A program made the position numbers and the translations under genes. From Sphingobacteriaceae bacterium (GTDB lineage: Bacteria; Bacteroidota; Bacteroidia; B-17B0; Aurantibacillaceae), in NCBI GenBank assembly GCA_016715905.1, contig JADJXI010000017.1, forward strand, positions 558,001 to 622,000: a DNA stretch of 64,000 nucleotides. The letters are read 5' to 3'. Below the pieces are notes generated by a model. That model ran no database searches and had not been told where the DNA came from. It saw nothing but the letters and a program-made list of their open reading frames with translations. Positions within the stretch are counted from its first letter, which is position 1. Each line of letters begins with the position of its first letter. Of the stretch, positions 1 to 8,454 are shown one piece after another.

Positions 1-161
1 AAACCGTTTAGGGTGGCTGTTTGCATTAAATCTAATGCCTTTCCTTCTGCAAAATTTTCTTTGATGTCTAAGATAACAACTTCACTTGCTATACTGTTAA
101 GTGCAATATATTCTGCACAAGTTGCACCTACATTTCCGGCGCCGATGATAGATACTTTCAT
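1..161 (-). CDS. mdh: Malate dehydrogenase, N-terminal fragment cut by window edge
   Basis: Only the first 53 codons are present; the gene runs off the left edge. The protein starts MKVSIIGAGNVGATCAEY, which gives the GxGxxG dinucleotide-binding loop at residues 7-12, followed by the second Rossmann strand ending in an acidic residue (VVILDIKE), as expected for an NAD-dependent enzyme, and then EGKALDLMQ, typical of the lactate/malate dehydrogenase family. It would interconvert malate and oxaloacetate in the TCA cycle in the cytosol. The start is the ATG at 161-159. LDH cannot be formally excluded because the substrate-specificity loop lies outside the window, but the EGKALDLMQ segment favours malate dehydrogenase. 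Confidence 0.88.
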   Translation of the reverse strand, partial: MKVSIIGAGNVGATCAEYIALNSIASEVVILDIKENFAEGKALDLMQTATLNG

Positions 162-248
162 ATTATTATTTTTAATTTAAGTTTAATTTTTATATCAGAG
201 TAAAAGTAAGAGAATATATTTTTTAAGCAAAGCCATTTTATTAAATAT

Positions 249-2030
249 TTATGCATCAGAACTAGTCTCGTATAATTTTTTAAAATATCCGTTTTGTTCT
301 AATAGCTGATTCAAAGTTCCACTTTCAATAACTTTCCCTTTTTCAAATACATATATACAGTTTACATGTTTAATGGTTGATAACCGGTGAGCAATGATAA
401 TTGATGTTCTTCCGCTGGCCAATTTTTCAGATGCTTTTTGTATTAATTGCTCTGTTTTACTGTCAATTGCAGCTGTGGCTTCATCTAAAACAAATAAAGC
501 CGGATTATAAATATAAGCTCTTATAAAAGCCACCAACTGTCTCTGTCCCGCCGATAATCCTTGTCCGCGTTCGGTAACCTGATAATTAAATCCACCGGGT
601 AATTCATCTACGAAGTCCATTAGTCCAATTTCACGAGTGGCCTCTTCAACCTGCGATAAGGAATAATCCGGATTTTTAAGGGTAATGTTGTTTAATAAGG
701 TATCATTAAATAAATGCACATCCTGCAAAACAACACCGGTATTTAATCTTAAACTGCTTAAGTCATAGTTTTCCAGCATAATTTCATCGATGAGTATTTC
801 ACCTTTTGTTTTTTCATAGAAACGACTTAATAAATTTATCACTGTAGTTTTGCCTGACCCGGTAGAACCTACTAAAGCAATGGTTTCGCCCGCGTTTACA
901 GAAAGATTTAAAGCATTTAAAACCTCAAAATTGGGATTATATGAAAAATATACATTTTTAAATTCAATTTTATTTTTTACTCCGGTAAAAGGGATGGTAC
1001 CCGTATTTTCAATTTTTTCATCCGTATCCAGGATTTTAAATACGCGTTCAGCGGCAACAATACCCATTTGCAAAGTATTGAGTCGGTCTGCTAACATTCG
1101 AATGGGTCTGAATATCATATTCACCATCATGACGAAAAAGGTGATATCACCTAGGCTGATTTGATAAACATTACTTTTAACACCGGCAAACCATATAACC
1201 AAAGCAATGGAAACCGAGGATAGAATATCTACAACCGGAAAAAATACGGAATAATAAAATATAGATTGAATGTTAGCCTGGCGATGTTTATTGTTGATTT
1301 CTTTAAAATTTTCAAACTCTTCTTTTTCCCGATTAAAAAGTTGTACTAATTTCATTCCGGTAATTCGCTCTTGGGCAAAGGTATTTAAGTCTGAAACTGC
1401 GTTTCTCACCATAGTAAAGGTTTTTTTGATTCCTCTTTTAAATAAGGCAGTGGCAATAAATAAAAGGGGAATAGTGCTCAGTGCCATGAGTGCTAAAACC
1501 CAATTCGACCAAAACATGGCCGCAATAAAAATTATTAGCATCAATAGGTCTCCCAAAATCATAATAAAGCCTTGTGAAAAAACTTCACTCAAACTTTCAA
1601 TATCTGAAATACTTCTGGTTACCAGCATTCCCACCGGGGTATTATCGAAATAAGCATTTTTTAAACTTATTAGATGCTTGTAAACTTGATTACGCAAATC
1701 GAAAATAATATTTTGTCCTAATAAATTGGTAAATCTAATATTTAGTATTTGTGCCAAGGCTTCAAAAATTAAAAAGCCAAGTATTAAAAGCGCATAATTA
1801 TTTAATTCGTCTGTTGAATTAGATACCACAAAACTATTTAATGCTTTATTTATGAGTACGGGTCTAACAATAGATAATGCGGAAAGTAAAAGCGTGATTG
1901 TTAATGCGCCAAAAAATAAAAGTTTATACGAACGTATGTAACTTAGTATTCGTTTAAGTAACGCAAAATTTAGGCCTTTATTTTTTGTAGTTTCAGTCAA
2001 TGAAAATGTGATTGGGATATTGAACACCAC
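249..2030 (-). CDS. ABC exporter, fused permease and ATPase (MsbA/LmrA-like)
   Basis: A half-transporter of usual length (593 aa) with an N-terminal six-helix type-1 exporter membrane domain (about residues 30-310) and a C-terminal ATPase. Walker A GSTGSGKT lies near residue 390, the signature LSAGQRQ near 490 and Walker B LFVLDEA near 510, so the ATPase looks active. It would work as a homodimer in the inner membrane exporting a lipid or hydrophobic compound; the substrate cannot be read from sequence, though MsbA-like lipid A export is possible. It follows truA on the same strand. The start is uncertain: GTG at 2030 overlaps truA by 38 bases, while a TTG at 2000-1998 would overlap only its stop region. 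No ATG is available before the membrane domain. Confidence 0.88.
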   Translation of the reverse strand: MVFNIPITFSLTETTKNKGLNFALLKRILSYIRSYKLLFFGALTITLLLSALSIVRPVLINKALNSFVVSNSTDELNNYALLILGFLIFEALAQILNIRFTNLLGQNIIFDLRNQVYKHLISLKNAYFDNTPVGMLVTRSISDIESLSEVFSQGFIMILGDLLMLIIFIAAMFWSNWVLALMALSTIPLLFIATALFKRGIKKTFTMVRNAVSDLNTFAQERITGMKLVQLFNREKEEFENFKEINNKHRQANIQSIFYYSVFFPVVDILSSVSIALVIWFAGVKSNVYQISLGDITFFVMMVNMIFRPIRMLADRLNTLQMGIVAAERVFKILDTDEKIENTGTIPFTGVKNKIEFKNVYFSYNPNFEVLNALNLSVNAGETIALVGSTGSGKTTVINLLSRFYEKTKGEILIDEIMLENYDLSSLRLNTGVVLQDVHLFNDTLLNNITLKNPDYSLSQVEEATREIGLMDFVDELPGGFNYQVTERGQGLSAGQRQLVAFIRAYIYNPALFVLDEATAAIDSKTEQLIQKASEKLASGRTSIIIAHRLSTIKHVNCIYVFEKGKVIESGTLNQLLEQNGYFKKLYETSSDA

Positions 2031-2757
2031 TTAAGTAAAGTGCGTGAGCGGGGGCGCTGGCTCCGGCGTTTTTTCTGTCTTTACTTTCTATAATTGCTTT
2101 AAATTCTGATAATGTAATTTTATTTCTCCCTATTAAAATCAGGGTTCCTACAATGGCTCTTACCATCCCTCTTAAAAAACGATCGGCAGCAATTGTAAAT
2201 CTCCATTCAGCGTCACCTACCTTTTGCCATTTGGCTTTGTAAATTTTGCAGTTGTTTGTTTTGGTTTGTGTATTAGCTTTACTAAAACAACTAAAATCTT
2301 CGTATTGAAAAAGTAATACGGCTGCTCGATTCATTAATTCAAAGTCAAGCTCACCATATAAATACCAGCTTTTATTTTCAATAAACGGATTTTTTAATTG
2401 ATGTAAATAATAATAATATACGCGTTTTTGTGCATCAAATCGAGCGTGGGCCTCCTCTTTCACTTTTCTGATATTACTTATTGCAATGGAAGGAGGCAAA
2501 ACCGTATTAAATTTATAAATCCAATGATTTTTGTTTTCTATCAGTTCAACTTTTCTGCAATTGAAATGAGCCACGTAATTCTGTGCATTTACACCGGTAT
2601 CCGTTCTTCCACATCCGGTAATTTCAATATTTTCATTGAGTAGCATTGATATTTTTTCTTCCAAAACCTGCTGAATGGTGTTGGGCGTATTATCCTGAAT
2701 CTGCCAACCATTGTAATCTTTGCCCTGATAGGAAAGTGTTAGAAAGTACCTCGACAT
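1993..2757 (-). CDS. truA: tRNA pseudouridine(38-40) synthase TruA
   Basis: Isomerises uridine to pseudouridine at positions 38-40 of the tRNA anticodon arm. The 254 aa product has the family length and carries the catalytic motif GCGRTDTGVNA, with the catalytic aspartate at residue 53. The N-terminal YQGKDYNGWQIQ and the C-terminal FLRGMVRAIVGTLI segments are also typical of TruA. The ATG at 2757-2755 is preceded after only 5 nt by a TAAATTTG promoter box on the minus strand. It is divergent from rlmD, so two RNA-modification genes share one 88 bp intergenic region, and it overlaps the downstream ABC exporter. Confidence 0.95.
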   Translation of the reverse strand: MSRYFLTLSYQGKDYNGWQIQDNTPNTIQQVLEEKISMLLNENIEITGCGRTDTGVNAQNYVAHFNCRKVELIENKNHWIYKFNTVLPPSIAISNIRKVKEEAHARFDAQKRVYYYYLHQLKNPFIENKSWYLYGELDFELMNRAAVLLFQYEDFSCFSKANTQTKTNNCKIYKAKWQKVGDAEWRFTIAADRFLRGMVRAIVGTLILIGRNKITLSEFKAIIESKDRKNAGASAPAHALYLSGVQYPNHIFID

Positions 2758-2762
2758 GTCCG

Positions 2763-2770
2763 CAAATTTA
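2763..2770 (-). promoter_or_regulatory. TAnnTTTG promoter box for truA
   Basis: Minus-strand TAAATTTG, an exact match to the Bacteroidota -7 consensus TAnnTTTG. Only 5 nt separate it from the truA ATG, so transcription would begin at or within a base or so of the start codon (leaderless or nearly so). This is an inference from position; no transcript data are available. Confidence 0.6.
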
Positions 2771-2809
2771 CGTATAAATTATGGCTCAATTCAGCTAATG
2801 ATTAATATT

Positions 2810-2825
2810 TAAAGGGCCCCCTTTA
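2810..2825. promoter_or_regulatory. Near-palindrome between truA and rlmD promoters
   Basis: TAAAGGG at 2810-2816 and CCCTTTA at 2819-2825 form a 7-bp perfect inverted repeat with a 2-base centre. It sits between the divergent promoter boxes, just upstream of the rlmD box. It could be an operator or the remains of a terminator; there is no clear T-tract, so an operator-like site is slightly favoured. Speculative. Confidence 0.25.
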
Positions 2826-2830
2826 TTTGC

Positions 2831-2838
2831 TAAATTTG
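2831..2838 (+). promoter_or_regulatory. TAnnTTTG promoter box for rlmD
   Basis: TAAATTTG exactly matching the phylum's -7 consensus, 7 nt before the rlmD ATG. As with truA on the other strand, this spacing predicts a very short or absent 5' untranslated region. Confidence 0.6.
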
Positions 2839-2845
2839 TGCCCAC

Positions 2846-4270
2846 ATGACTAAAATTAAAAAGAATTTTGTTCTAGAAGATTTAGAGGTAGTTGATATCA
2901 GTACCGAAGGAAAAGCTATAGCCCGGCACGACGGTTTGGTTGTATTTATTGATGGGGCCGTGCCCGGTGATGTTGTAGATGCCTTTATTTTCCGAAAAAA
3001 AAATAATTATGCAGAAGGATACACGCAAACCATCAAAAAATTATCGCCTTTTAGAACTCAGCCGGCTTGTACACATTTTGGCGTTTGTGGCGGTTGCAAG
3101 TGGCAAGATTTTTCTTATGAAAAACAACTTGAATTTAAACAGAAGTATGTGTTTGATGCATTTACTCGCATTGGCAAACTTACCTTTGATTCCATAGCTC
3201 CTATTTTAGGAAATGCCACCGAATATTTTTACAGAAATAAACTTGAATTTTCATTTTCGGATAAGCGCTGGCTAAGTAAGGAAGAAATGAAGGACGGGGA
3301 AGAGATTAAAAATAAGAATGCAGTTGGCTTTCATATTCCGGGATTATTTGATAAAGTGTTAGACATTACACATTGTCATTTACAAACCGAATTAAGTAAT
3401 GAAATAAGAAACGAAGTTAGAAAGTATGCCGAAGAGAATAAGCTCACTTTTTTTAATATAAGAAACAAAGGGGGATTTTTAAGAACATTAATGATTCGTA
3501 CCACAAGTACCGGGCAAACTATGGTTGTGGTAGCGGTATATGACTGGAATGAGGAAGTGCTGTTTCAATTATTAAATCATCTTAAAAATAAATTTCCCGG
3601 TATTACTTCCTTACAATATGTGCATAGTAATAAACCCAATGATACCTTAACCGGATTGGAAATAAAAGTTTATGCAGGAACTGACACTATTACAGAAGAA
3701 ATGGAAGGATTAAAATTCAGAATCAGCCCAAAATCTTTTTACCAAACCAATTCAAAACAGGCTTATGAATTGTATAAAATAACCAGAGCGTTTGCCGAAT
3801 TAAAAGGGGATGAAATTGTTTACGACTTATATACCGGCACCGGCACTATTGCTAATTTTATAGCTAAAAACGCTAAAAAAGTTGTAGGGATAGAATATGT
3901 AGAGGATGCTGTAGTTGATGCCCGAATTAATTCTAAAGCAAATAATATAACAAATACGGTTTTCTATTCAGGAGATATGAAGGATATTTTAAATAGTAAT
4001 TTCATTACGCAAAATGGAAAACCGGATGTTATAATTACCGATCCTCCGAGAGCCGGGATGCATGAAGATGTAATAAAAGTAATCCTAAATGCCTCGCCCG
4101 AAAAAGTAGTATACGTAAGTTGTAATCCCTCTACACAAGCCAGAGATTTAGCTTTGATGGAAGCAATGTATGAAATTAAAAAAATTCAACCGGTTGATAT
4201 GTTTCCGCAAACCGCTCACGTTGAAAATGTGGTATTGCTTGAAAAAAGGAAGATTCAGAATCCAATGTGA
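2846..4270 (+). CDS. rlmD: 23S rRNA (uracil-C5)-methyltransferase RlmD/RumA family
   Basis: SAM-dependent methyltransferase that forms 5-methyluridine in 23S rRNA. The 474 aa product begins with a TRAM RNA-binding domain (about residues 8-65) and then has the iron-sulphur cysteines CTHFGVCGGC (C-x5-C-x2-C) with a candidate fourth cysteine in DITHCHLQ. The SAM-binding fold carries YDLYTGTGTIA, the target-binding DPPRAGM motif, and the catalytic cysteine in VYVSCNPSTQARDL. Bacteroidota RumA-like enzymes may modify position 747 or 1939 (or tRNA U54 in some relatives), so the exact base is inferred only. Its 3' end overlaps by 16 bases the convergent gene on the other strand. Confidence 0.9.
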   Translation: MTKIKKNFVLEDLEVVDISTEGKAIARHDGLVVFIDGAVPGDVVDAFIFRKKNNYAEGYTQTIKKLSPFRTQPACTHFGVCGGCKWQDFSYEKQLEFKQKYVFDAFTRIGKLTFDSIAPILGNATEYFYRNKLEFSFSDKRWLSKEEMKDGEEIKNKNAVGFHIPGLFDKVLDITHCHLQTELSNEIRNEVRKYAEENKLTFFNIRNKGGFLRTLMIRTTSTGQTMVVVAVYDWNEEVLFQLLNHLKNKFPGITSLQYVHSNKPNDTLTGLEIKVYAGTDTITEEMEGLKFRISPKSFYQTNSKQAYELYKITRAFAELKGDEIVYDLYTGTGTIANFIAKNAKKVVGIEYVEDAVVDARINSKANNITNTVFYSGDMKDILNSNFITQNGKPDVIITDPPRAGMHEDVIKVILNASPEKVVYVSCNPSTQARDLALMEAMYEIKKIQPVDMFPQTAHVENVVLLEKRKIQNPM

Positions 4271-4830
4271 AATCCAAATTGAAATACAAAATTACCCGGA
4301 TATATGGATGAACGATGGGGCGTTAAATTATACATAAGTGTAGTATAAAAAACAGTTTTATCTCCCGCCGGTTGTGCATAGGCAAATCCAACTAAGGCAT
4401 AATCTACCCAAACTTTGGAATCGGGGCTTAAAGAATTCCAGTCAGGTTGATAAAGTTTGTCGTATTGTCCTACTAATGCTAAATTTTCAATAATATTAAA
4501 TTTTGCATATACTTGCCCCCCGGCTAGTGATTGCGAAAAATTTCTATTATTAAAACGGGTATTCCAATAAGAATAAACACCCCCAACCCCAACATTTAAT
4601 CTTTCATTAGCATAAATACCAATAGTTGGGGCCAGATAAATAAAAGTGGTTGTGCCAAAAAATAATTGAAAGCTACCGCCATAATTCAGTTTTTCTATCA
4701 AATCTTTCTTTTCTTTTTTCTTTTCTCGAATGGGTAAATCATCTGTTGCACCGTAATACACGCTATCTGTTTGCGACCATAAGCCTGCACTCATTAAAAA
4801 AACAATTAAATATGTTAGAGTAAATCGCAA
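4255..4830 (-). CDS. Small exported outer-membrane-like protein, function unknown
   Basis: Not recognised as a named family. From the TTG at 4830-4828 the protein starts with a short signal peptide (residues RFTLTYLIVFLMSAGLWSQ) and reads as alternating polar/aromatic strands ending FVFQFGFHIGF, with a terminal aromatic residue as in small outer-membrane beta-barrels. Lysine-rich REKKKEKKDL follows the signal region. An upstream TTG at 4854 is also open, but it lies inside a TAAATTTG promoter box on the minus strand, so the shorter start is preferred. No ATG precedes the signal peptide. It converges on rlmD with overlapping 3' ends and no visible terminator between them. Confidence 0.6.
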   Translation of the reverse strand: MRFTLTYLIVFLMSAGLWSQTDSVYYGATDDLPIREKKKEKKDLIEKLNYGGSFQLFFGTTTFIYLAPTIGIYANERLNVGVGGVYSYWNTRFNNRNFSQSLAGGQVYAKFNIIENLALVGQYDKLYQPDWNSLSPDSKVWVDYALVGFAYAQPAGDKTVFYTTLMYNLTPHRSSIYPGNFVFQFGFHIGF

Positions 4831-4838
4831 GTTTGCTA

Positions 4839-4846
4839 TATCTTTG
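4839..4846 (+). promoter_or_regulatory. TAnnTTTG promoter box for the SDR gene
   Basis: TATCTTTG fits TAnnTTTG and lies 19 nt before the ATG at 4866. It faces the minus-strand box at 4852-4859, so two convergent promoter elements occupy about 21 bp. Confidence 0.45.
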
Positions 4847-4851
4847 TTTAA

Positions 4852-4859
4852 CAAATTTA
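4852..4859 (-). promoter_or_regulatory. TAnnTTTG promoter box for the small outer-membrane protein
   Basis: Minus-strand TAAATTTG. It would start transcription a few bases downstream (near 4848), which leaves the TTG at 4830 as the first usable start codon for the leftward gene. Confidence 0.45.
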
Positions 4860-4865
4860 CAAAAT

Positions 4866-5543
4866 ATGCTTGTAATAGTTACGGGAACTTCAAAAGGAAT
4901 TGGACATGAATTGGTAAAGCTTTTGGCAGTTCATCAAGATCTTGTCGTTTTGGCGGTTTCACGCACTGCAACAAAATTTAAATCCAAAAATGTGATTTCG
5001 GTGCAAGCAGACATCAACACAGTTAGCGGAAGAACCAAAATTTATAATGCCGCTGTAAAAACCGGAAAAAAGGTTGAGATAATTATAAACAATGCAGGTT
5101 TATTGGTCAAAAAACCATTTGAGAAATTGAGTGAAAAAGAATTACTGGCTGTTTATTCAACCAATGTATTTGCCCCCTTTTTATTAATTCAAAAAATTTT
5201 GCCCTTAGTAAAAAGAAATGCGAATTCACATATAGTGAATATAGGGAGTATGGGTGGTTTTCAGGGAAGTTCAAAGTTTGCGGGATTGAGCGCTTACAGT
5301 AGCAGCAAGTCAGCTATAGCAGGCTTATCGGAATGCCTTGCCGAAGAACTTTCATCCAAAAAAATTGCAGTTAATTGTTTGGCATTAGGCAGTGCCCAAA
5401 CACAAATGTTAAGTCAGGCCTTTCCCGGATATAAAGCACCCTTAAGTGCAAAAGATATGGCGGGATATATAGCCTGGTTTGCATTAGAAGGCCAAAAATA
5501 TATGAACGGCAAAGTAATACCCGTTAGTTTAAAAACACCATGA
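4866..5543 (+). CDS. Short-chain dehydrogenase/reductase (SDR)
   Basis: Classical SDR of about 225 aa from the ATG at 4866; a longer TTG start at 4833 would lie in the promoter. The cofactor motif TGTSKGIG is at residues 6-13, NNAG follows in the middle, the catalytic serine is in IVNIGSMGG and the YxxxK pair is in AYSSSKSA. It should be a cytosolic NAD(P)-dependent oxidoreductase; the substrate is not evident. Its stop overlaps the next ATG (ATGA at 5540-5543), so the downstream small exported protein is translationally coupled. Confidence 0.85.
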   Translation: MLVIVTGTSKGIGHELVKLLAVHQDLVVLAVSRTATKFKSKNVISVQADINTVSGRTKIYNAAVKTGKKVEIIINNAGLLVKKPFEKLSEKELLAVYSTNVFAPFLLIQKILPLVKRNANSHIVNIGSMGGFQGSSKFAGLSAYSSSKSAIAGLSECLAEELSSKKIAVNCLALGSAQTQMLSQAFPGYKAPLSAKDMAGYIAWFALEGQKYMNGKVIPVSLKTP

Positions 5544-6031
5544 AAAAAATAATCATCGTTTCAGTTTTTTGTTTTGTTTCCAACTTAATTTTTGCGCAGG
5601 AAATTCATAAGGTGGAACTTATTTTCAGATATACTCCCCCGGTTTGTAATGAAGGCAAAGCGGCCGACACTACTAAAATGTTTATTACCGACCGACCTTT
5701 GAAGAATACGAAGTTTTATGTGTATAAAGACAAACATTGCATCGATAGCATTATTACTGATGAGGAAGGTATTGTTGTTATCAAGTTAACAGATGGAGAA
5801 TTTTTTCTTTTTGAAGAATGGAAACAATTTAAACGAACTCCGGATGGATCCCCTAAATCTGATTTTTTTGCCGATTGTTTAGTTAAGGTTTGGCAAAAGC
5901 CAAATTATAAAATTGTATTTGCAAATGATGAGGTTACCATGACTTATTATGAAGTTAGTGCTAGTCGTTGTCCGGATGCTTATGCCTGCTTAAAAGTTCG
6001 TCACTTACCTGGACAAATAAAAAGAAATTAA
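5540..6031 (+). CDS. Small exported protein, paralogue of the lipoprotein at 14721
   Basis: 163 aa of unknown function with a clear signal peptide (MKKIIIVSVFCFVSNLIFAQ). It is clearly related to the 164 aa lipoprotein at 14721-15215: both share an early P-x-C, a middle NxKF strand, a strand with I-T-x-x-EG then IKL/IKI, an LxEEWK segment, a DCL motif, W-x-K, and a final CPxxYxCLKV. Four cysteines are conserved between the two, which suggests disulfides in the periplasm or at the surface. The fold hinted at is a carboxypeptidase-regulatory-like beta domain. It lies between an SDR and a TonB receptor in one apparent operon. Confidence 0.65.
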   Translation: MKKIIIVSVFCFVSNLIFAQEIHKVELIFRYTPPVCNEGKAADTTKMFITDRPLKNTKFYVYKDKHCIDSIITDEEGIVVIKLTDGEFFLFEEWKQFKRTPDGSPKSDFFADCLVKVWQKPNYKIVFANDEVTMTYYEVSASRCPDAYACLKVRHLPGQIKRN

Positions 6032-8406
6032 TCATTACCGTAAGATTTTACATATTCTTATTTCTATTTGTTCAGTTTAATCATTCATACGCACAAATTA
6101 CGCAAACCATAAAAGGAACTGTGCTTGATAAGCAATCTCAGTCTCCCTTACCCGGTGCTATTGTACAATTGCTTGGAACAGATGCTCCTATTGGAAATGC
6201 TACCGATGAGAAAGGAAATTTTAAACTACAGCAAGTACCTATCGGAAGATGGCAAATTAAAATTTACATGTTGGGCTACAAAGAAAAATTTATTACCGTA
6301 GTTTTAAATGCCGGGAAAGAATCAGTTAATATTATTGAGTTAGAAGAAAATGTGGTGCAAGGTGAAGAAGTGGAAATAATTGCTGAACAAGATAAAACGC
6401 TAACCAATAACAAAATGAATACCGTTAGTTCTCGTCTTTTTAGTGCGGAAGAAGCAGCACGTTATGCGGGGAGTAGAAATGATCCGGCGCGCATGGCCGC
6501 CAATTTTGCCGGTGTGAGTGGCGCTAATGATTCGCGCAATGATATAATAATTCGTGGTAATTCTCCATTAGGAGTGCTGTGGCGTTTAAACGGTTTAGAT
6601 ATTCCAAATCCAAATCACTTTGGTAATTCCGGTTCAACCGGAGGTCCGGTTAGTATATTAAACAACAATACGCTCGATAATTCAGATTTTATGACGGGTG
6701 CTTTTGCTTCCGATTATGGAAATGCAACCGCCGGCGTATTCGATTTAAGAATGAGAAAAGGGAATGATGAAAAATTTGAATTTCTGGGACAAGTAGGTTT
6801 TAATGGATTTGAGTTGGGTGCAGAAGGACCTATGAATAAGAAGAAAAATGCATCGTTTTTAGTAGATTACCGATATTCAACCTTATCGGTATTTAAAGCT
6901 TTGAATATAGATTTTGGTACGGGGAGTGCTGTTCCTCAATATCAGGACATTACTTTTAAAGCAGATCTGAATTCAGAACGTGCCGGTAAATTTTCCGCGT
7001 GGGGTATTGGAGGATTGAGTTACATTGCGCTTTTGGAAAGTGATAAGAAAGAAGGGCAGGACTTATATGGTTACAGTGCACGCGATACCTATTTTCGCTC
7101 CAATGTAGGCGCTGCCGGTGTAAGTCATACTTTTCTGTTTAAAAATAATGCATACTTAAAAACAAATGTGGGCATGAGCGGCTCTTACAATAATATTATT
7201 GCCGACAGAATAGACACTTCTTTTCAATCGCCAAAAAATTTAAAACCCGAATACCGACAAATTACACAAACTGTTCATAGTATTGGAAACAGTACGTTTC
7301 ATAAAAAATTTAATTCGAGAAATTATATAAGTACCGGATTATATGTGGATATGTTCACTTCCCTTTTTGTGGATAGTATAGATAATTATTTTGGTGTAAA
7401 CACTTTTGAAACTTTAAGAGATTATAAAGGAAATAGCGGACTTTTAAGAGCTTTCTTCCAATGGCAACATAAATTCAGTGATCGAGTAGCTTTAAATACC
7501 GGCATTAGCAATCAATACTTTTTATTAAATGAATCAAACGCTATTGAACCTCGCGTTGGATTAAAATATTCAATTACGAACAAACAGAGTATTAATTTGG
7601 GAGGAGGATTACATAGTCAATTACAGCCGGCCTATGTATATTTTGCCAGTAAAACTTTACCCAATGGAGACAGAATAGAAACAAATAGAAATTTAGATTT
7701 TACCCGTGCGGCTCATGCCGTAATTGCGCATGATGTAGTTTTATCAAGCAGTTTTCGGTTAAAAACAGAATTGTATTATCAATATATTTATAATGCACCG
7801 GTAAAGGATACGGCCAGTTTTTTCTCTGTACTAAATTTAGGAGCCGATTTTGATAGTCCAAATATTACCGATTTAGTCAGTAAAGGAACCGGAAAAAATT
7901 ATGGATTGGAATTGACCATTGAAAAATTTTATAGCAAAGGCTATTATTTTTTAATAACCGGAAGTTTTTTTCAAAGTTTGTATAAGGGAAGTGACGGTGT
8001 TGAAAGAAGTACAGCTTTTAACGGTAATTATGTTACCAATGCATTGGCCGGAAAAGAATTTAAAATAAATCAAAAACATGTTTTAATATTAGATGCACGT
8101 ATGACTTACGCCGGCGGAAAAAAATACACACCTATTGATATGCAGGCAAGCATCGCTGCAAAGGAGCAAAGGAATGATGAATCAAAAGCATACAGTCTTC
8201 AATATCCTTATTATTTCAGGATAGACGTAAAACCCGGATATCGTTTCAATTCAAAAAAAGTGACCCATGAATTTTCAGTGGATATACAAAACATCACCAA
8301 ACATGATAACGTTTTCCAGGAAGCATATGACATTACCAATGAACGGATAAAAACGGATTATCAATTAAAGTTTTTTGTCATTCCGCAATACCGTTTGATG
8401 TTTTAA
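5968..8406 (+). CDS. TonB-dependent outer-membrane receptor with carboxypeptidase-regulatory-like domain
   Basis: Outer-membrane receptor of about 790-812 aa. After a signal peptide (about residues 19-43, ending HSYAQ) comes a CarboxypepD_reg-like domain (GTVLDKQSQSPLPGAIVQL, residues about 49-130), then a plug domain with NDIIIRGNSPLGVLWRLNG, then a long C-terminal beta-barrel ending in FVIPQYRLMF. It should import an iron complex, vitamin or similar ligand using TonB; the ligand is unknown and there is no SusD partner. The start is problematic: the only canonical in-frame start is TTG at 5968, deep inside the preceding gene, while the lysine-rich n-region directly after that gene has no ATG. 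A non-standard ATT/ATC start near 6031-6036 is possible. Confidence 0.85.
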   Translation: MSGCLCLLKSSSLTWTNKKKLIITVRFYIFLFLFVQFNHSYAQITQTIKGTVLDKQSQSPLPGAIVQLLGTDAPIGNATDEKGNFKLQQVPIGRWQIKIYMLGYKEKFITVVLNAGKESVNIIELEENVVQGEEVEIIAEQDKTLTNNKMNTVSSRLFSAEEAARYAGSRNDPARMAANFAGVSGANDSRNDIIIRGNSPLGVLWRLNGLDIPNPNHFGNSGSTGGPVSILNNNTLDNSDFMTGAFASDYGNATAGVFDLRMRKGNDEKFEFLGQVGFNGFELGAEGPMNKKKNASFLVDYRYSTLSVFKALNIDFGTGSAVPQYQDITFKADLNSERAGKFSAWGIGGLSYIALLESDKKEGQDLYGYSARDTYFRSNVGAAGVSHTFLFKNNAYLKTNVGMSGSYNNIIADRIDTSFQSPKNLKPEYRQITQTVHSIGNSTFHKKFNSRNYISTGLYVDMFTSLFVDSIDNYFGVNTFETLRDYKGNSGLLRAFFQWQHKFSDRVALNTGISNQYFLLNESNAIEPRVGLKYSITNKQSINLGGGLHSQLQPAYVYFASKTLPNGDRIETNRNLDFTRAAHAVIAHDVVLSSSFRLKTELYYQYIYNAPVKDTASFFSVLNLGADFDSPNITDLVSKGTGKNYGLELTIEKFYSKGYYFLITGSFFQSLYKGSDGVERSTAFNGNYVTNALAGKEFKINQKHVLILDARMTYAGGKKYTPIDMQASIAAKEQRNDESKAYSLQYPYYFRIDVKPGYRFNSKKVTHEFSVDIQNITKHDNVFQEAYDITNERIKTDYQLKFFVIPQYRLMF

Positions 8407-8450
8407 TATTCTATTCTTTTTAACTTTGATGAGTTTAGAAAGATCCTTTA
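8405..8450 (-). pseudogene. Remnant of a T9SS sorting-domain 3' end, minus strand
   Basis: Read on the minus strand this stretch gives KDLSKLIKVKKN, close to the C-terminal KDFSKLIKVIKE of the giant T9SS protein at 11348. The similarity continues at DNA level through the stop-codon region, with one base missing, about seven mismatches over some 46 bases by hand alignment, and the stop frame lost. It starts at the end of the TonB receptor gene. It looks like the tail end of a lost or rearranged gene. Confidence 0.4.
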
Positions 8451-8454
8451 TAAT

